Assembly: GCA_030063045.1 (NCBI GenBank) | Contig: JAQSEB010000010.1 | Span: 2,225,501-2,289,500 of the forward strand | DNA length: 64,000 nucleotides | Reading direction: 5' to 3' | Origin: Pratylenchus scribneri | Lineage: Eukaryota > Nematoda > Chromadorea > Rhabditida > Pratylenchidae | Shown here: in pieces, positions 48,929 to 64,000 of the stretch | How the letters are laid out: each line of letters starts with the position of its first letter | How positions within the stretch are numbered: position 1 is the stretch's first letter | Made by a program: the position numbers and the translations under genes | Notes under the pieces: generated by a model | What the model was told of the DNA's origin: nothing | Databases searched by the model: none | Seen by the model: only the letters and a program-made list of their open reading frames with translations

Positions 48929-49665
48929 ATGGATGCTAGCAAAAGGCGATTGGCAAAAGTAATAAATAATTAAATTGAATAATTAATATTCTCATTTTTA
49001 GGAATTGAGCCAACTTGTTACGGAACCGCCATCTGGTAAAATAGTTCAACACAACACAAGATAGTAATTCTATTCTATTTAGGAGTTCGTGTTTTGCAAG
49101 AAGAGAAGACCGATACGGATTTGAATTGTTGGACTTTAACAATTGAGGGAGCCAGGTTAACGAAATATTAATTTTTGTTGTAATTTACTAATCCAAACTA
49201 ATTTAAGGAATACACTTTATGAGGGCGAATCTTTCCAACTGCAATTCAGATTTGACGATCAATATCCGTTCTCATCCCCCGAGGTTAATAGTGAAAACAT
49301 AAATTTTTATGAACGAAATAAATTTAGGTGACTTTCACCGGAGAGAATATTCCAATTCATCCTCATATCTATTCAAATGGCCATATTTGTCTGAGCATTT
49401 TGAGTGACGATTGGACACCGGTAATGAAAATAATTTATATTCGTTAAATTTTGAAATAATTTTAGGCCTTGAGCGTTTCTTCTGTCTGCCTTTCCATTCA
49501 ATCGATGCTGTCTTCATGCAAGGAAAAGAAACTTCCACCAGGTTATTTAATATTTACATTTTAATTAATTTGGTATTTTTTTTGTTAGATAATGCCTTCT
49601 ATGTGCGAACCTGCAACAAAAGCCCGAACAAAACTCGTTGGTGGTTCCATGATGATAATGTATAA
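48929..49665 (+). CDS. ubc-16: Ubiquitin-conjugating enzyme E2 W
   Basis: E2 of the UBE2W type, known in vertebrates for attaching ubiquitin to protein N-termini. The start at 48929 gives MDASKRRLAK, then ELSQLVTEPPSG, WTLTIEGARNTLYEGESFQL, FRFDDQYPFSSPEVTFTGEN and IPIHPHIYSNGHICLSILSD, where the HICLS Cys is the catalytic residue and HPHIYSNGHICL replaces the HPN of ordinary E2s, as in UBE2W. It continues DWTPALSVSSVCLSIQSMLS, SCKEKKLPPDNAFYV and ends RTCNKSPNKTRWWFHDDNV. About 150 residues in six exons, full length. A TATTTCAG acceptor near 48904 precedes the ATG. Confidence 0.96.
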
Positions 49666-50007
49666 AATTGGAATGAATTTTTGATGTAAAAACAAAACGG
49701 ACTATCATTTTTCGGATAATTCTCTTCTTTCAGTTTTAAATAATACTGTTCTACGTTAGTTTTTAAAATAAATATTCCAATCTTCATCAATCATCATCTA
49801 ATATTGAATATTAGATTAGTTCTTCTTTAAAGGCCGTGAATTCTCCATTTATTCATTTAAAACTCTGTTGAATCTCATTTCCGATAAAATTTGTATAAAT
49901 GTTTTGTGCATTATTTGCAAATATAATTGTTAAAAAAAAGCAACATTAATATCACATATTATTGAATTAATCATTATTTTATATAAATAGTCAATTTCAG
50001 TCCAACA

Positions 50008-51587
50008 ATGTTGTCGCAGTTTAGTTCATTTTTAAACCGTTCAATTCCATTGTGCGCAAATGCCGTTGAAATCATCCAAATCAGGGGAAGAAAACGCGGC
50101 AGAAAAACAATTACAAAACAACAAAAATTAAAATTGAGAGCGCTGAAGGAAGAACGAGAAGCCCAAAAGAAGACATTTTCGCAAAGAGTTCAATTGAGTC
50201 GGATGGCAGCTGCGTAAGTCCATCAATTTATTAATTAGGATAAATCAATCAATATTTTATAGGAAAGTTGCAATTCATTGGCCACCCCGGTATGATGCAG
50301 AGGCCGAACAGAATTTGCTGGATACTCCACCCAAAAATTCAATTTATTTTGTTGATGCCGTCAAAACACGTTTTTATCCTCTTTCAGAGGCATTGGTTAT
50401 TTTTAATAAATATTTTATTTAAAAATAAAAAATATTAAAGGAAATGCATCGAAATCTACAAAAACCGGAAATTTACGGCAATAAAGATGCACTTTTGAAA
50501 TTTCGAATGGAATTGAATATGAATACGGAAAAGACGGTAAATTGAATTCATTTATTTATTTAAGTTTTTGAACATTTAGACCAAATTTATTGGAGCCTCA
50601 CGTCAACTCGTCTCAATTCCATTCCCATTTCCGAGTAAAGAAAAACGGACGATTTTGGCATTTGCACCGGACAAAGAAATGCAAGAGGAGGCATTGGCCG
50701 CCGGCGCCGATTTGGCATTGGGACCGGATGCCATCAAAAAGGTTAATTTAATCATTAATTCACCAAATAATTAATCCATTTTTTTAGATTTTGAAAGGCA
50801 AATTCCTCATTGATGATTACGATTTTTGTGTGGCCCATCAGGATATGATGCAAACAATTTTGCCATTGAGAGGTGTTCTCCGTGCCCGATTCCCGACAAA
50901 AGTTAATGGCGGAATTGGTCCGGACCTTAAGGAAGTTTTGGCCAAATTTTTGTCCGGCGTCAACATTATTGTCAAACCAAATTTGGCCAAACCCGAATGG
51001 GGCCTTTGCGAACCAATTGTGGGAAGGGTAAATTTATTTGGGCGATTTTGATTGATATAATTTCAAAAAAATTCAGTTGAATATGCCAGACGATGAAATT
51101 GCCGCCAATATTGAGACAGTGATGTCCATTCTGTGCCAACAAAAGAATCCCGCAATTGGACCGTACATAAATAGGTGATTTTGAAACTAACAATCCAATG
51201 GCATGTATAGCAGAGTGGTAGGGGCCCGGGTTCGTTGTCACTAGGGTTATGGGTTCAATTTACGGCAGCGGAGAGGGTCTTTTATTTTAAATTTTTAATC
51301 AATATTTTTTAATATTAAATGAGCAATTTTTAGAGCCCTTTTGATGACCGTTCCCGGCGATGCATTTTATTCAGTGGATATTAGCGCATGGGAGCCAATT
51401 GCGACAGAGGAAGACATGAATAAGGTATTTTTTAATTTAATTTTTAAATTTTAATTCATTTCTTTTTCAGCTTGAAAAGACAAAGAAAAAGAAGAAAGCG
51501 AAAAAGGTGAAAAAAACGGAGGAAAAAAGTGAGGATGTAAGAATAATGGAAAAATGGACTCAAGATCCGCTCTTCAATTTGATGTAA
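50008..51587 (+). CDS. mrpl-1: Mitochondrial large-subunit ribosomal protein uL1m
   Basis: Component of the mitoribosome L1 stalk. The start at 50008 gives MLSQFSSFLNRSIPLCANAV, a mitochondrial presequence-like leader, then IQIRGRKRGRKTITKQQKLK. The L1 domain follows: VAIHWPPRYDAEAEQNLLDT, FLIDDYDFCVAHQDMMQTIL, PLRGVLRARFPTKVNGGIGP, KFLSGVNIIVKPNLAKPEWG, AANIETVMSILCQQKNPAIG and ALLMTVPGDAFYSVDISAW. A Lys-rich stretch (KLEKTKKKKKAKKVKKTEEK) precedes WTQDPLFNLM-TAA. It begins 343 bp after UBE2W with an AATTTCAG seven bases before the ATG, and ends 183 bp before the desaturase gene. The intron at about 51174-51332 contains a tRNA-like sequence. Confidence 0.93.
51193..51268 (+). repeat. tRNA-like sequence in an mrpl-1 intron
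   Basis: GGCATGTATAGCAGAGTGGT has an A-box-like TAGCAGAGTGGT, followed about 40 bases later by TATGGGTTCAATTTACGG with a B-box-like GGGTTCAATTT. No good acceptor stem. Sense orientation relative to the gene. Probably a decayed tRNA or SINE head. Confidence 0.45.
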
Positions 51588-51769
51588 ATTTATTCATTTC
51601 CACATTTGTTTTCATATTTATGAATGATAGGTTTTGAGATAAAATTGTTTTCTTTGGTTAATTCAATTTTTATCAATTTATTGATTAATATTAGCTATCA
51701 AATATTAGCCAATTTATCAATTTTATCTAATCAAAATTATTTTCCAAATATTATTTACTTTTTTAGCTA

Positions 51770-54700
51770 ATGAAAATGGATGCATCTGAAGTCGAAAATC
51801 GTGCCCTTTTTTTCTATTCATATACGCAAGAACCTCATGCAACAAGGCGAAAACAAATTTTGGAAAAGCATCCGGAAGTGAAAGAATATTTTGGCATCGG
51901 TGAGTCACACAATTTTGGAATCGACCATTTTCTGTGCAGATCACAGTTTCAGATTTGTGGTTGTCTCGATGTCATTGTTCCAAATTGTTATGGCCTATTT
52001 GCTGCGAGGTAATACAAAAAAAAATAATAATAAAAATTTAATTTGAAGATTCCTCTTGGCCTCTAATTTGCCTCCAGGCCTATGTTGTTGGCGGCACAAT
52101 ATCGCATAGTCTTACTCTGGCCGTCCACGAATTGTCCCACAATTTGGGTTTTGGGCACAAAAAAATTCTGCAGGTTTTATTTTGGATTCATTCGTTAATT
52201 CAAAATCATTTTTTTCAAGAATCGGATTCTCGGCTTCATTGCCAACATTCCAATGTGCATTCCAATGTCAGTTTCCTTCAAAAAATATCATTTGGTTGGT
52301 CTAATTAATTTAAATTGATTTATTCCAATTCATTTTTTCAGGAACATCATCGAAATTTGGGGGAGCATGCCTTCGACACAGTTTAATTTTTTCAAATGAC
52401 AATTCCCCAATATTACATTTATAGGATGTTCCAACCGAATTCGAGGCTCGCTTTTTTGTTGGACCCGTTGGAAAATGCCTTTGGCTTATTCTTCAGCCTC
52501 TCTTTTATGCCTTTCGACCATTTGCCATTTATAAGAAGGTAATCAAATTCCAAACTGTTCGAAAATATTAAATGTAATTTAATTTTAGTCAATCACGGAT
52601 TTTGAAATTCTAAATGGATTCCTGCAAATTTTGTTCAATTTTTGCATTATCCAATTCATGGGTTGGCGTTCATTTGCCTTCCTTTTGGGCGGATTCATTA
52701 TTGGTCTTGGACTTCATCCGCTGGCTGCTCATTTCATCAGTGACCATTACATTTTTGAAAAGGATCAGGAAACGTACAGGTCAATCCGGAAATTTAATTT
52801 GAAATTAGGCATTAATTTTTGGATAATTTAATAAAATTAAATATTTTTGAATTGTTTCAGTTATTATGGAGCAATCAATTTGGTGACTTTCAATGTTGGC
52901 TATCATGTTGAGCATCACGACTTCCCTTATGTTCCAGGACGAAATCTTCCAAAGGTATTCATAAAATGAAAAGAATATTTTGTATTTATATTTTGAATTC
53001 TTAGATCTCTCAAACGGCACCCGAATTTTACAAAAATCTTTCAATCCACAAATCATGGATCAAACTGATCTTCGATTTTGTTAGTTAAATTCCAAATTTT
53101 TTTCATTTTGCTCCTTTTAAGATATTTGATCCAAAATTGAGCCTCCGATGTCGAGTTAAACGCCATCTTTGCACACCTTCAATGGTCCAATTTTATGGGG
53201 TTGGCGCCTATGCTTCATCGCACATTTACAAATTTGTGACATCGGTGAGTTCATTTCCTTCTTATTAATTGCTTAAAAATAAAAGGAATGAAAGAATAGG
53301 AGAATTGGTTGATTTAATAAAAAAAAAGTTTCTATTCGGATAATGTTCACTGACATTTACTGGTTCCTAACATTTAATTCCAGCTTTTTTTAAATGTTTT
53401 GTTTTTCTATGGTTCTGATTTTTAATGTTTTGTTGTTGTTCTGATTTTTAAATGTTTTGTTGTTGTTCTGATTTTCAATGTTTTGTTGTTGTTCTGATTT
53501 TTAAATGTTTTGTTGTTGTTCTGATTTTTAAATGTTTTGTTGTTGTTCTGATTTTTAAATGTTTTGTTGTTGTTCTGATTTTTAAATGTTTTGTTGTTGT
53601 TCTGATTTTTAAATGTTTTGTTGTTGTTCTGATTTTTAAATGTTTTGTTGTTGTTCTGATTTTTAAATGTTTTGTTGTTGTTCTGATTTTTAAATGTTTT
53701 GTTGTTGTTCTGATTTTTAAATGTTTTGTTGTTGTTCTGATTTTTAAATGTTTTGTTGTTGTTCTGATTTTTAAATGTTTTGTTGTTGTTCTGATTTTTA
53801 AATGTTTTGTTGTTGTTCTGATTTTTAAATGTTTTGTTGTTGTTCTGATTTTTAAATGTTTTGTTGTTGTTCTGATTTTTAAATGTTTTGTTGTTGTTCT
53901 GATTTTTAAATGTTTTGTTGTTGTTCTGATTTTTAAATGTTTTGTTGTTGTTCTGATTTTTAAATGTTTTGTTTTGTTGTTGTTCTGATTTTCAATGTTT
54001 TGTTGTTGTTCTGATTTTTAAATGTTTTGTTGTTGTTCTGATTTTTAAATGTTTTGTTGTTGTTCTGATTTTTAAATGTTTTGTTTTGTTGTTGTTCTGA
54101 TTTTCAATGTTTTGTTGTTGTTCTGATTTTTAAATGTTTTGTTGTTGTTCTGATTTTTAAATGTTTTGTTTTGTTGTTGTTCTGATTTCCAATGTTTTGT
54201 TGTTGTTCTGATTTTTAAATGTTTTGTTGTTGTTCTGATTTTTAAATGTTTTGTTGTTGTTCTGATTTTTAAATGTTTTGTTGTTGTTCTGATTTTTAAA
54301 TGTTTTGTTGTTGTTCTGATTTTTAAATGTTTTGTTGTTGTTCTGATTTTTAAATGTTTTGTTGTTGTTCTGATTTTTAAATGTTTTGTTGTTGTTCTGA
54401 TTTTTAAATGTTTTGTTGTTGTTCTGATTTTTAAATGTTTTGTTGTTGTTCTGATTTTTAAATGTTTTGTTGTTGTTCTGATTTTTAAATGTTTTGTTTT
54501 GTTGTTGTTCTGATTTTCAATGTTTTGTTGTTGTTCTGATTTTCAATGTTTTGTTGTTGTTCTGATTTTTAAATGTTTTGTTGTTGTTCTGATTTTCAAT
54601 GTTTTGTTGTTGTTCTGATTTTCATTATTTTGTTGAATTCCGCTTAACAGTATCAAAATTTGGGAGAGGAGAGGGTACAAAATTTCTTATTGAAATTCCT

Positions 54701-54858
54701 ATTATTTATTTTTCCAATAAAATTTTATAGGAGAGAAAAAAACTAAAACAAATGGGAACAATAAAAATTCTTAACACAAAACTATATTTCTATTTCAGAT
54801 TATGGATTCACTAGTCATTCGGTTGCAATCTTCGTTGACAATGCAAAAAAGCAAATGA
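51770..54858 (+). CDS. DEGS: Sphingolipid delta-4 desaturase (dihydroceramide desaturase, DEGS type)
   Basis: ER membrane di-iron enzyme converting dihydroceramide to ceramide. The start at 51770 gives [20 protein letters not shown], then [20 protein letters not shown]. The histidine boxes are spread over exons: [15 protein letters not shown] (HELSH), [20 protein letters not shown] (HLEHH) and [19 protein letters not shown] (HVEHH). Hydrophobic membrane spans lie between, with [20 protein letters not shown] as in DEGS1. The C-terminal exons encode [25 protein letters not shown] and a tail ending YKFVTS, then after a 1.55-kb intron [19 protein letters not shown] to TGA 54858. Another phase of that last exon would end at 54884 with a KKKNEE tail. 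A CTTTTTTAG acceptor is 3 bases before the ATG. The last intron is mostly a minisatellite. Confidence 0.93.
53387..54640 (+). repeat. 27-bp minisatellite, about 45 copies, in the last intron of the desaturase gene
   Basis: Array of TGTTTTGTTGTTGTTCTG ATTTTTAAA units (27 bp), with a minority of shorter TTTTCAATG-ended units and longer TGTTTTGTTTTGTTG junction units near 53968, 54079, 54167 and 54495, hinting at higher-order organisation. The period is a multiple of three, giving long spurious ORFs of repeated CFVVVLIFK. One strand is almost devoid of C apart from CTG. It occupies most of intron 53245-54798. Confidence 0.95.
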
Positions 54859-55007
54859 AGCCAAAAAAGAAGAATGAGGAATGAATAATTTTTGATTTAT
54901 TAATTTGTTTTATTCTATTTCCATCTTGCCCAAACATTTATGCAAATTTATTATTTATTAACATTTAATAATTCATTTGGCAGTAGTAAATAATAAAAAA
55001 TGGCAAA

Positions 55008-57516
55008 TTAATTTCCCAACCGAATTCCACCAAAATTCCTCATCAATTTGGGGGAATCCAGAAAAATAGGCTTGGAGAAAAGGTCGGGTGCCTTTCCCGT
55101 CAAGAATTGTTTGTTCATTGGTGGATTCCGTGCTCCTTTCGAGGGCGGACTTTTTGGCGTCAGAATTGGCTTCAATGCACGGCTTTTGCCCATTTTGGTG
55201 CGATCCAAGGGCTATAAGATAAAAAATCATTTAGAATGAATTGTATAATTTCAGCGAGAGGTCAAAATAAAAATTCGAATTAGTTTTAAAAAAGAAAACA
55301 TTGATCTTCTAAAATTCTGAATACCCTCTCCCCCCAAAGCTATGCAAATATCCCATCCCACACCACCATTGCTTTTATTAGGATTACTTGCCTGAATCAA
55401 TGGTTCGGACTGTCTCCAAGCCATAATTGATGGCTTCAGTTTCCTCCTATTAAATTTTCCCATCACTTTTTGATTCATTTTTGGTGATTTCCCTCCAACA
55501 GATGAATTCATTTGTTTTACCATTGTTCCATCAATTTTGGCATTTTCCAATGCTTTTCCTTTTATTTGGAGGATTCCCTTGGGTGGCTGTTGCTTCTTTC
55601 CATTCCCATCCACTGGTGATTTTGCCTCCTTCTCCTTCATTTCCTGTCCAATTCCCTCTTTTATGGCCACTTTTTTCCTTTCCTTCCCAAAATTTTCCTT
55701 TTTGTCTAGGAATTTCAGCTTCAGCCTTGGAACATGAGTCCAATCCACGTTAATCCTTTGTTTTGCCGATTTTTGTGATAAACCTTTTGGCATTCCAAAA
55801 GACATTTTAGTGGCATCGGCAGTTCGTTGCTGAATCTGATAAGTAGAATGGAAGTGTTCAATTTTATTTGGGTCAAATCATTCGTACCGTATTTCCTATA
55901 TTAGTAGCCCCAGGGCTACTATTTTTCATAAGCTCTTTAAATTGGGTTTTCTTTTATTAGAAAGAAGAGGGCTTCTACTAGAAGGGAGGCCAATAAGAGG
56001 AATAGGGTAAATTTTCCAAAATGTTAATTGATCAAATAACAAAAAAGACGAAGATTCCCTGAGGCTCACTTCTTGCTTTTTCTGTCCTTCCATTTGTTTT
56101 TGTTTCTTTTGTAATTGAATTGCCTTTTTGCCGGCTACAATTTTAGCCTGCAAATTTGGCCTCGCCCTCCTCGGCACAATTGCACTGGAACGTCTTCTGC
56201 CAGCCGGCACTCGATCCGGCACCAGCATTGATTTGCGGGAAAAGCTTCTTTTCCGCACCAATTCGCCTCCTTCTCCGGCCATCGGTTTGGGAAAATGTTT
56301 TGTTGTTCCTTTGCCAGCCCTAATTCCGCCAAAGTCAATGGCAACGCCGAAAAGTGCAGGAAGAGAGCGGGCATTGTTTGCCAAAAGGACACGGAATGGA
56401 TTTGAATAGGTTAGGTTGGGCCATGGATGGGAATGGCGGATGGGGCCACCGTTGGCAGGGAAATGCCGAACCTGTGATGGAATGAATGAACAAAAGAAAC
56501 TAATTCATGTCCTCAATTTGGGGCTGGACCAATTATGCGCTGTTTAAATAGCTCATCAAGGACAGAAAACCAATTTTGATATTTTTATTATCAAATTAAA
56601 GAGCAGATTTTTGGCTATCAAATATTATTAATTTTATTTAAATTGCTTAAGAATTGATGGAATTGTGGTCAAAAACCATTTAAATGATCTTTACTATGGA
56701 TTAACAATGTTTTCAGCGTTTTTTTGTTAACAATTCCAACAATTCTGAATTAATTTAAATAAAATTAATATCATTTGATAGCCAAAAGTCTGTTCTTTAT
56801 TTCGATACTAAAAACATCAAAATTAGTTCAATCCTTGATGAGTTATTATAAACGGCGCCAAGTTGGTCCGTTTGGTAAGTTGCTCCGCCCTTTTGAATTC
56901 ACCCACCAAAACCCCTCCAGCAGATGTGCCTTTCTCTCGATTTGGATTTGTTGGGCCAAAATCCTTTCCAAGGCCATTTCCTCCTCCTCCTCCATCAGTC
57001 CCAATTCCCACTGATCGTCCCCTCAACTTCCCTCCATTTTGGCCATTTGGATTTGCGCCAACGGCCAGAAGTCTTCGTCTCACTTCGGATTCACTCAAAA
57101 TGGAATTGGAAGAGGAAGATGATGAAGATGAATTGGAAAATTGGCGTGGCGATGAAAGGCCAAGGGCAGCGGCCAATGTGGATGCCCTCCTTCGTAAGGA
57201 ATATGAATCTAATTGGGAGGAGGGCGATGGGGAAGAGGAGGAAGAGTATCGCCGGCGGACACCAAAAAATGTTCCATCTTCGGTGGCAATTGGAGAACGG
57301 TTGGAAAGGAACAAATCGGCCAAAGAGAGGGAAAGGCCATGCTGGAATGTGGATTTTAGGGCAATTTTATTATTTGATTACCTTTGAACCAAAAGTGGAA
57401 GACCAAATTGAAGATGGCGAAGAAGATGAGGATGAATTTGAAAATGATGATGAGGACAATGAATCATTGGACAATGAGGGTGGTGGGCCGGGGAATTGAC
57501 GATAATTTGGAAACAT
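55008..57516 (-). CDS. Unrecognised basic, Ser-rich protein
   Basis: The start at 57516 gives MFPNYRQFPGPPPSLSNDSL followed by a long Ser-rich stretch. Exon 2 (from about 57352) continues SLADLFLSNRSPIATEDGTF, RRRASTLAAALGLSSPRQF and SEVRRRLLAVGANPNGQNGG. Exon 3 (about 56471-56070) has SLPALFGVAIDFGGIRAGKG and a basic helix, AGKKAIQLQKKQKQMEGQKK. Exon 4 (about 55840-55392) reads TKMSFGMPKGLSQKSAKQRI, RLKLKFLDKKENFGKERKK and ends SIMAWRQSEPLIQ. The last exon encodes KMGKSRALKPILTPKSPPSK and stops at 55008. All junctions keep phase, one with a GC donor (CAG-GCAAGT at 55391). Strong positive charge with SP/TP sites suggests a nucleic-acid or cytoskeleton-binding protein; this is inference only. 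It lies 427 bp downstream of nab-1 on the same strand. Confidence 0.6.
56536..56865. repeat. Foldback repeat, family A, copy 4
   Basis: The clearest member: tips GCGCTGTTTAAATAGCTCAT and, mirrored, GAGTTATTATAAACGGCGCC. Arms of about 110 bp (AGAGCAGATTTTTGGCTATC versus GATAGCCAAAAGTCTGTTCT) enclose a short unpaired middle. It sits in an intron of the gene at 55008-57516. No ORF of its own. Confidence 0.8.
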
Positions 57517-57942
57517 ATTTTTGTCGCCATTCATTTCCTCCACCACCAGACTAAATTAGTCACTAAACCAATGGCCACCCAAAATTGTTGCTTTCAACAC
57601 AGCTTTTTCCTCCACTCATAAATAATTGATAAATACAAGCAAAAAGCCCAGGAAAACAAAAGAAAATGTGTATAGAAATTTACCAATAAAATATTCAAAA
57701 TAAATAAAATAATATTATTACTTTCAACATCAAAATGGCATTAATTTTTGATGGGCAAAAAATCTGAATAATATGTGAAGAATGGAGAATATTCGATGTG
57801 TTTTTGTGTGGGGAGGATATGATCAATTTCGGATAATATAATATTTGTGGGGTAAAGGCAAGCGAATTTTGTTTTCTTAATCGGGGATTCGGGTGAATTA
57901 TGGCATTAATTTCCTTTTTTGGCATTTTCCACAACAACAAAT

Positions 57943-64000
<6,058 letters not shown>

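Noticed and set aside
53452..54513. ORFs of repeated CFVVVLIFK
   Set aside because: Artefact of the 27-bp minisatellite in the desaturase intron; period divisible by three keeps the frame open.
56863..57499. Plus-strand ORFs of 174 and 191 codons
   Set aside because: Antisense shadows of the Ser-rich minus-strand exons; the minus reading has matching splice sites and phases.

Overview
This is a eukaryotic window, almost certainly from a nematode. The genes are AT-rich and compact, with many introns of about 40-60 bp ending in TTTTCAG or TTTTAG. Nearly every start codon has a splice-acceptor-like TTTCAG/TTTTAG a few to a few tens of bases upstream with no donor in front, the usual signature of spliced-leader trans-splicing. 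Several same-strand genes sit 120-360 bp apart as in nematode operons. The species cannot be fixed from sequence alone; the repeat load and base composition would suit a clade IV (for example tylenchid) worm, but that is inference.

Layout. 0-4.8 kb (+): 3' part of a BCL11-type C2H2 zinc-finger gene whose long introns carry foldback repeats. 4.8-7.8 kb: gene-poor, one large repeat. 7.8-14 kb (-): exons of one or more poorly recognised membrane or secreted proteins. 16-20.6 kb (-): endophilin A and GOLPH3. 21-24.3 kb (+): DNA topoisomerase I. 24.6-31.5 kb (-): ARID2/SWSN-7 (PBAF subunit) and an SLC6-type transporter that lacks the conserved TM1 arginine. 32.2-42.8 kb (+): an unrecognised membrane protein, then a likely operon of a UAP56-binding mRNA-export adaptor, mitochondrial GluRS, a double-length cytosolic TyrRS and SAC1 phosphoinositide phosphatase. 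44.2-46.3 kb (+): an RS/TP-rich single-pass membrane protein with an 18-bp minisatellite in an intron. 48.9-54.9 kb (+): UBE2W, mitochondrial L1 and a sphingolipid desaturase, the last with a 1.25-kb 27-bp minisatellite in its final intron. 55-64 kb (-): an unrecognised basic/Ser-rich protein and neurabin/NAB-1, which continues off the right edge.

The genes are mostly housekeeping and neuronal: translation (two tRNA synthetases, a mitoribosomal protein), chromatin (topoisomerase I, PBAF), Golgi/ER lipid biology (GOLPH3, SAC1, desaturase) and synapse (endophilin, neurabin, SLC6). GOLPH3 binds PI4P and SAC1 removes it, so two opposing PI4P players lie in the window, though not adjacent. The most interesting signals are an in-frame TGA in TyrRS that a 27-nt micro-intron could exactly remove, the second degenerate synthetase module of that enzyme, a foldback element nested in another with an 11-bp target duplication, the transporter's missing arginine, and a duplicated exon-intron boundary next to a minisatellite. 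Exon boundaries were read by eye from splice consensus and homology; no alignment or RNA evidence was available.
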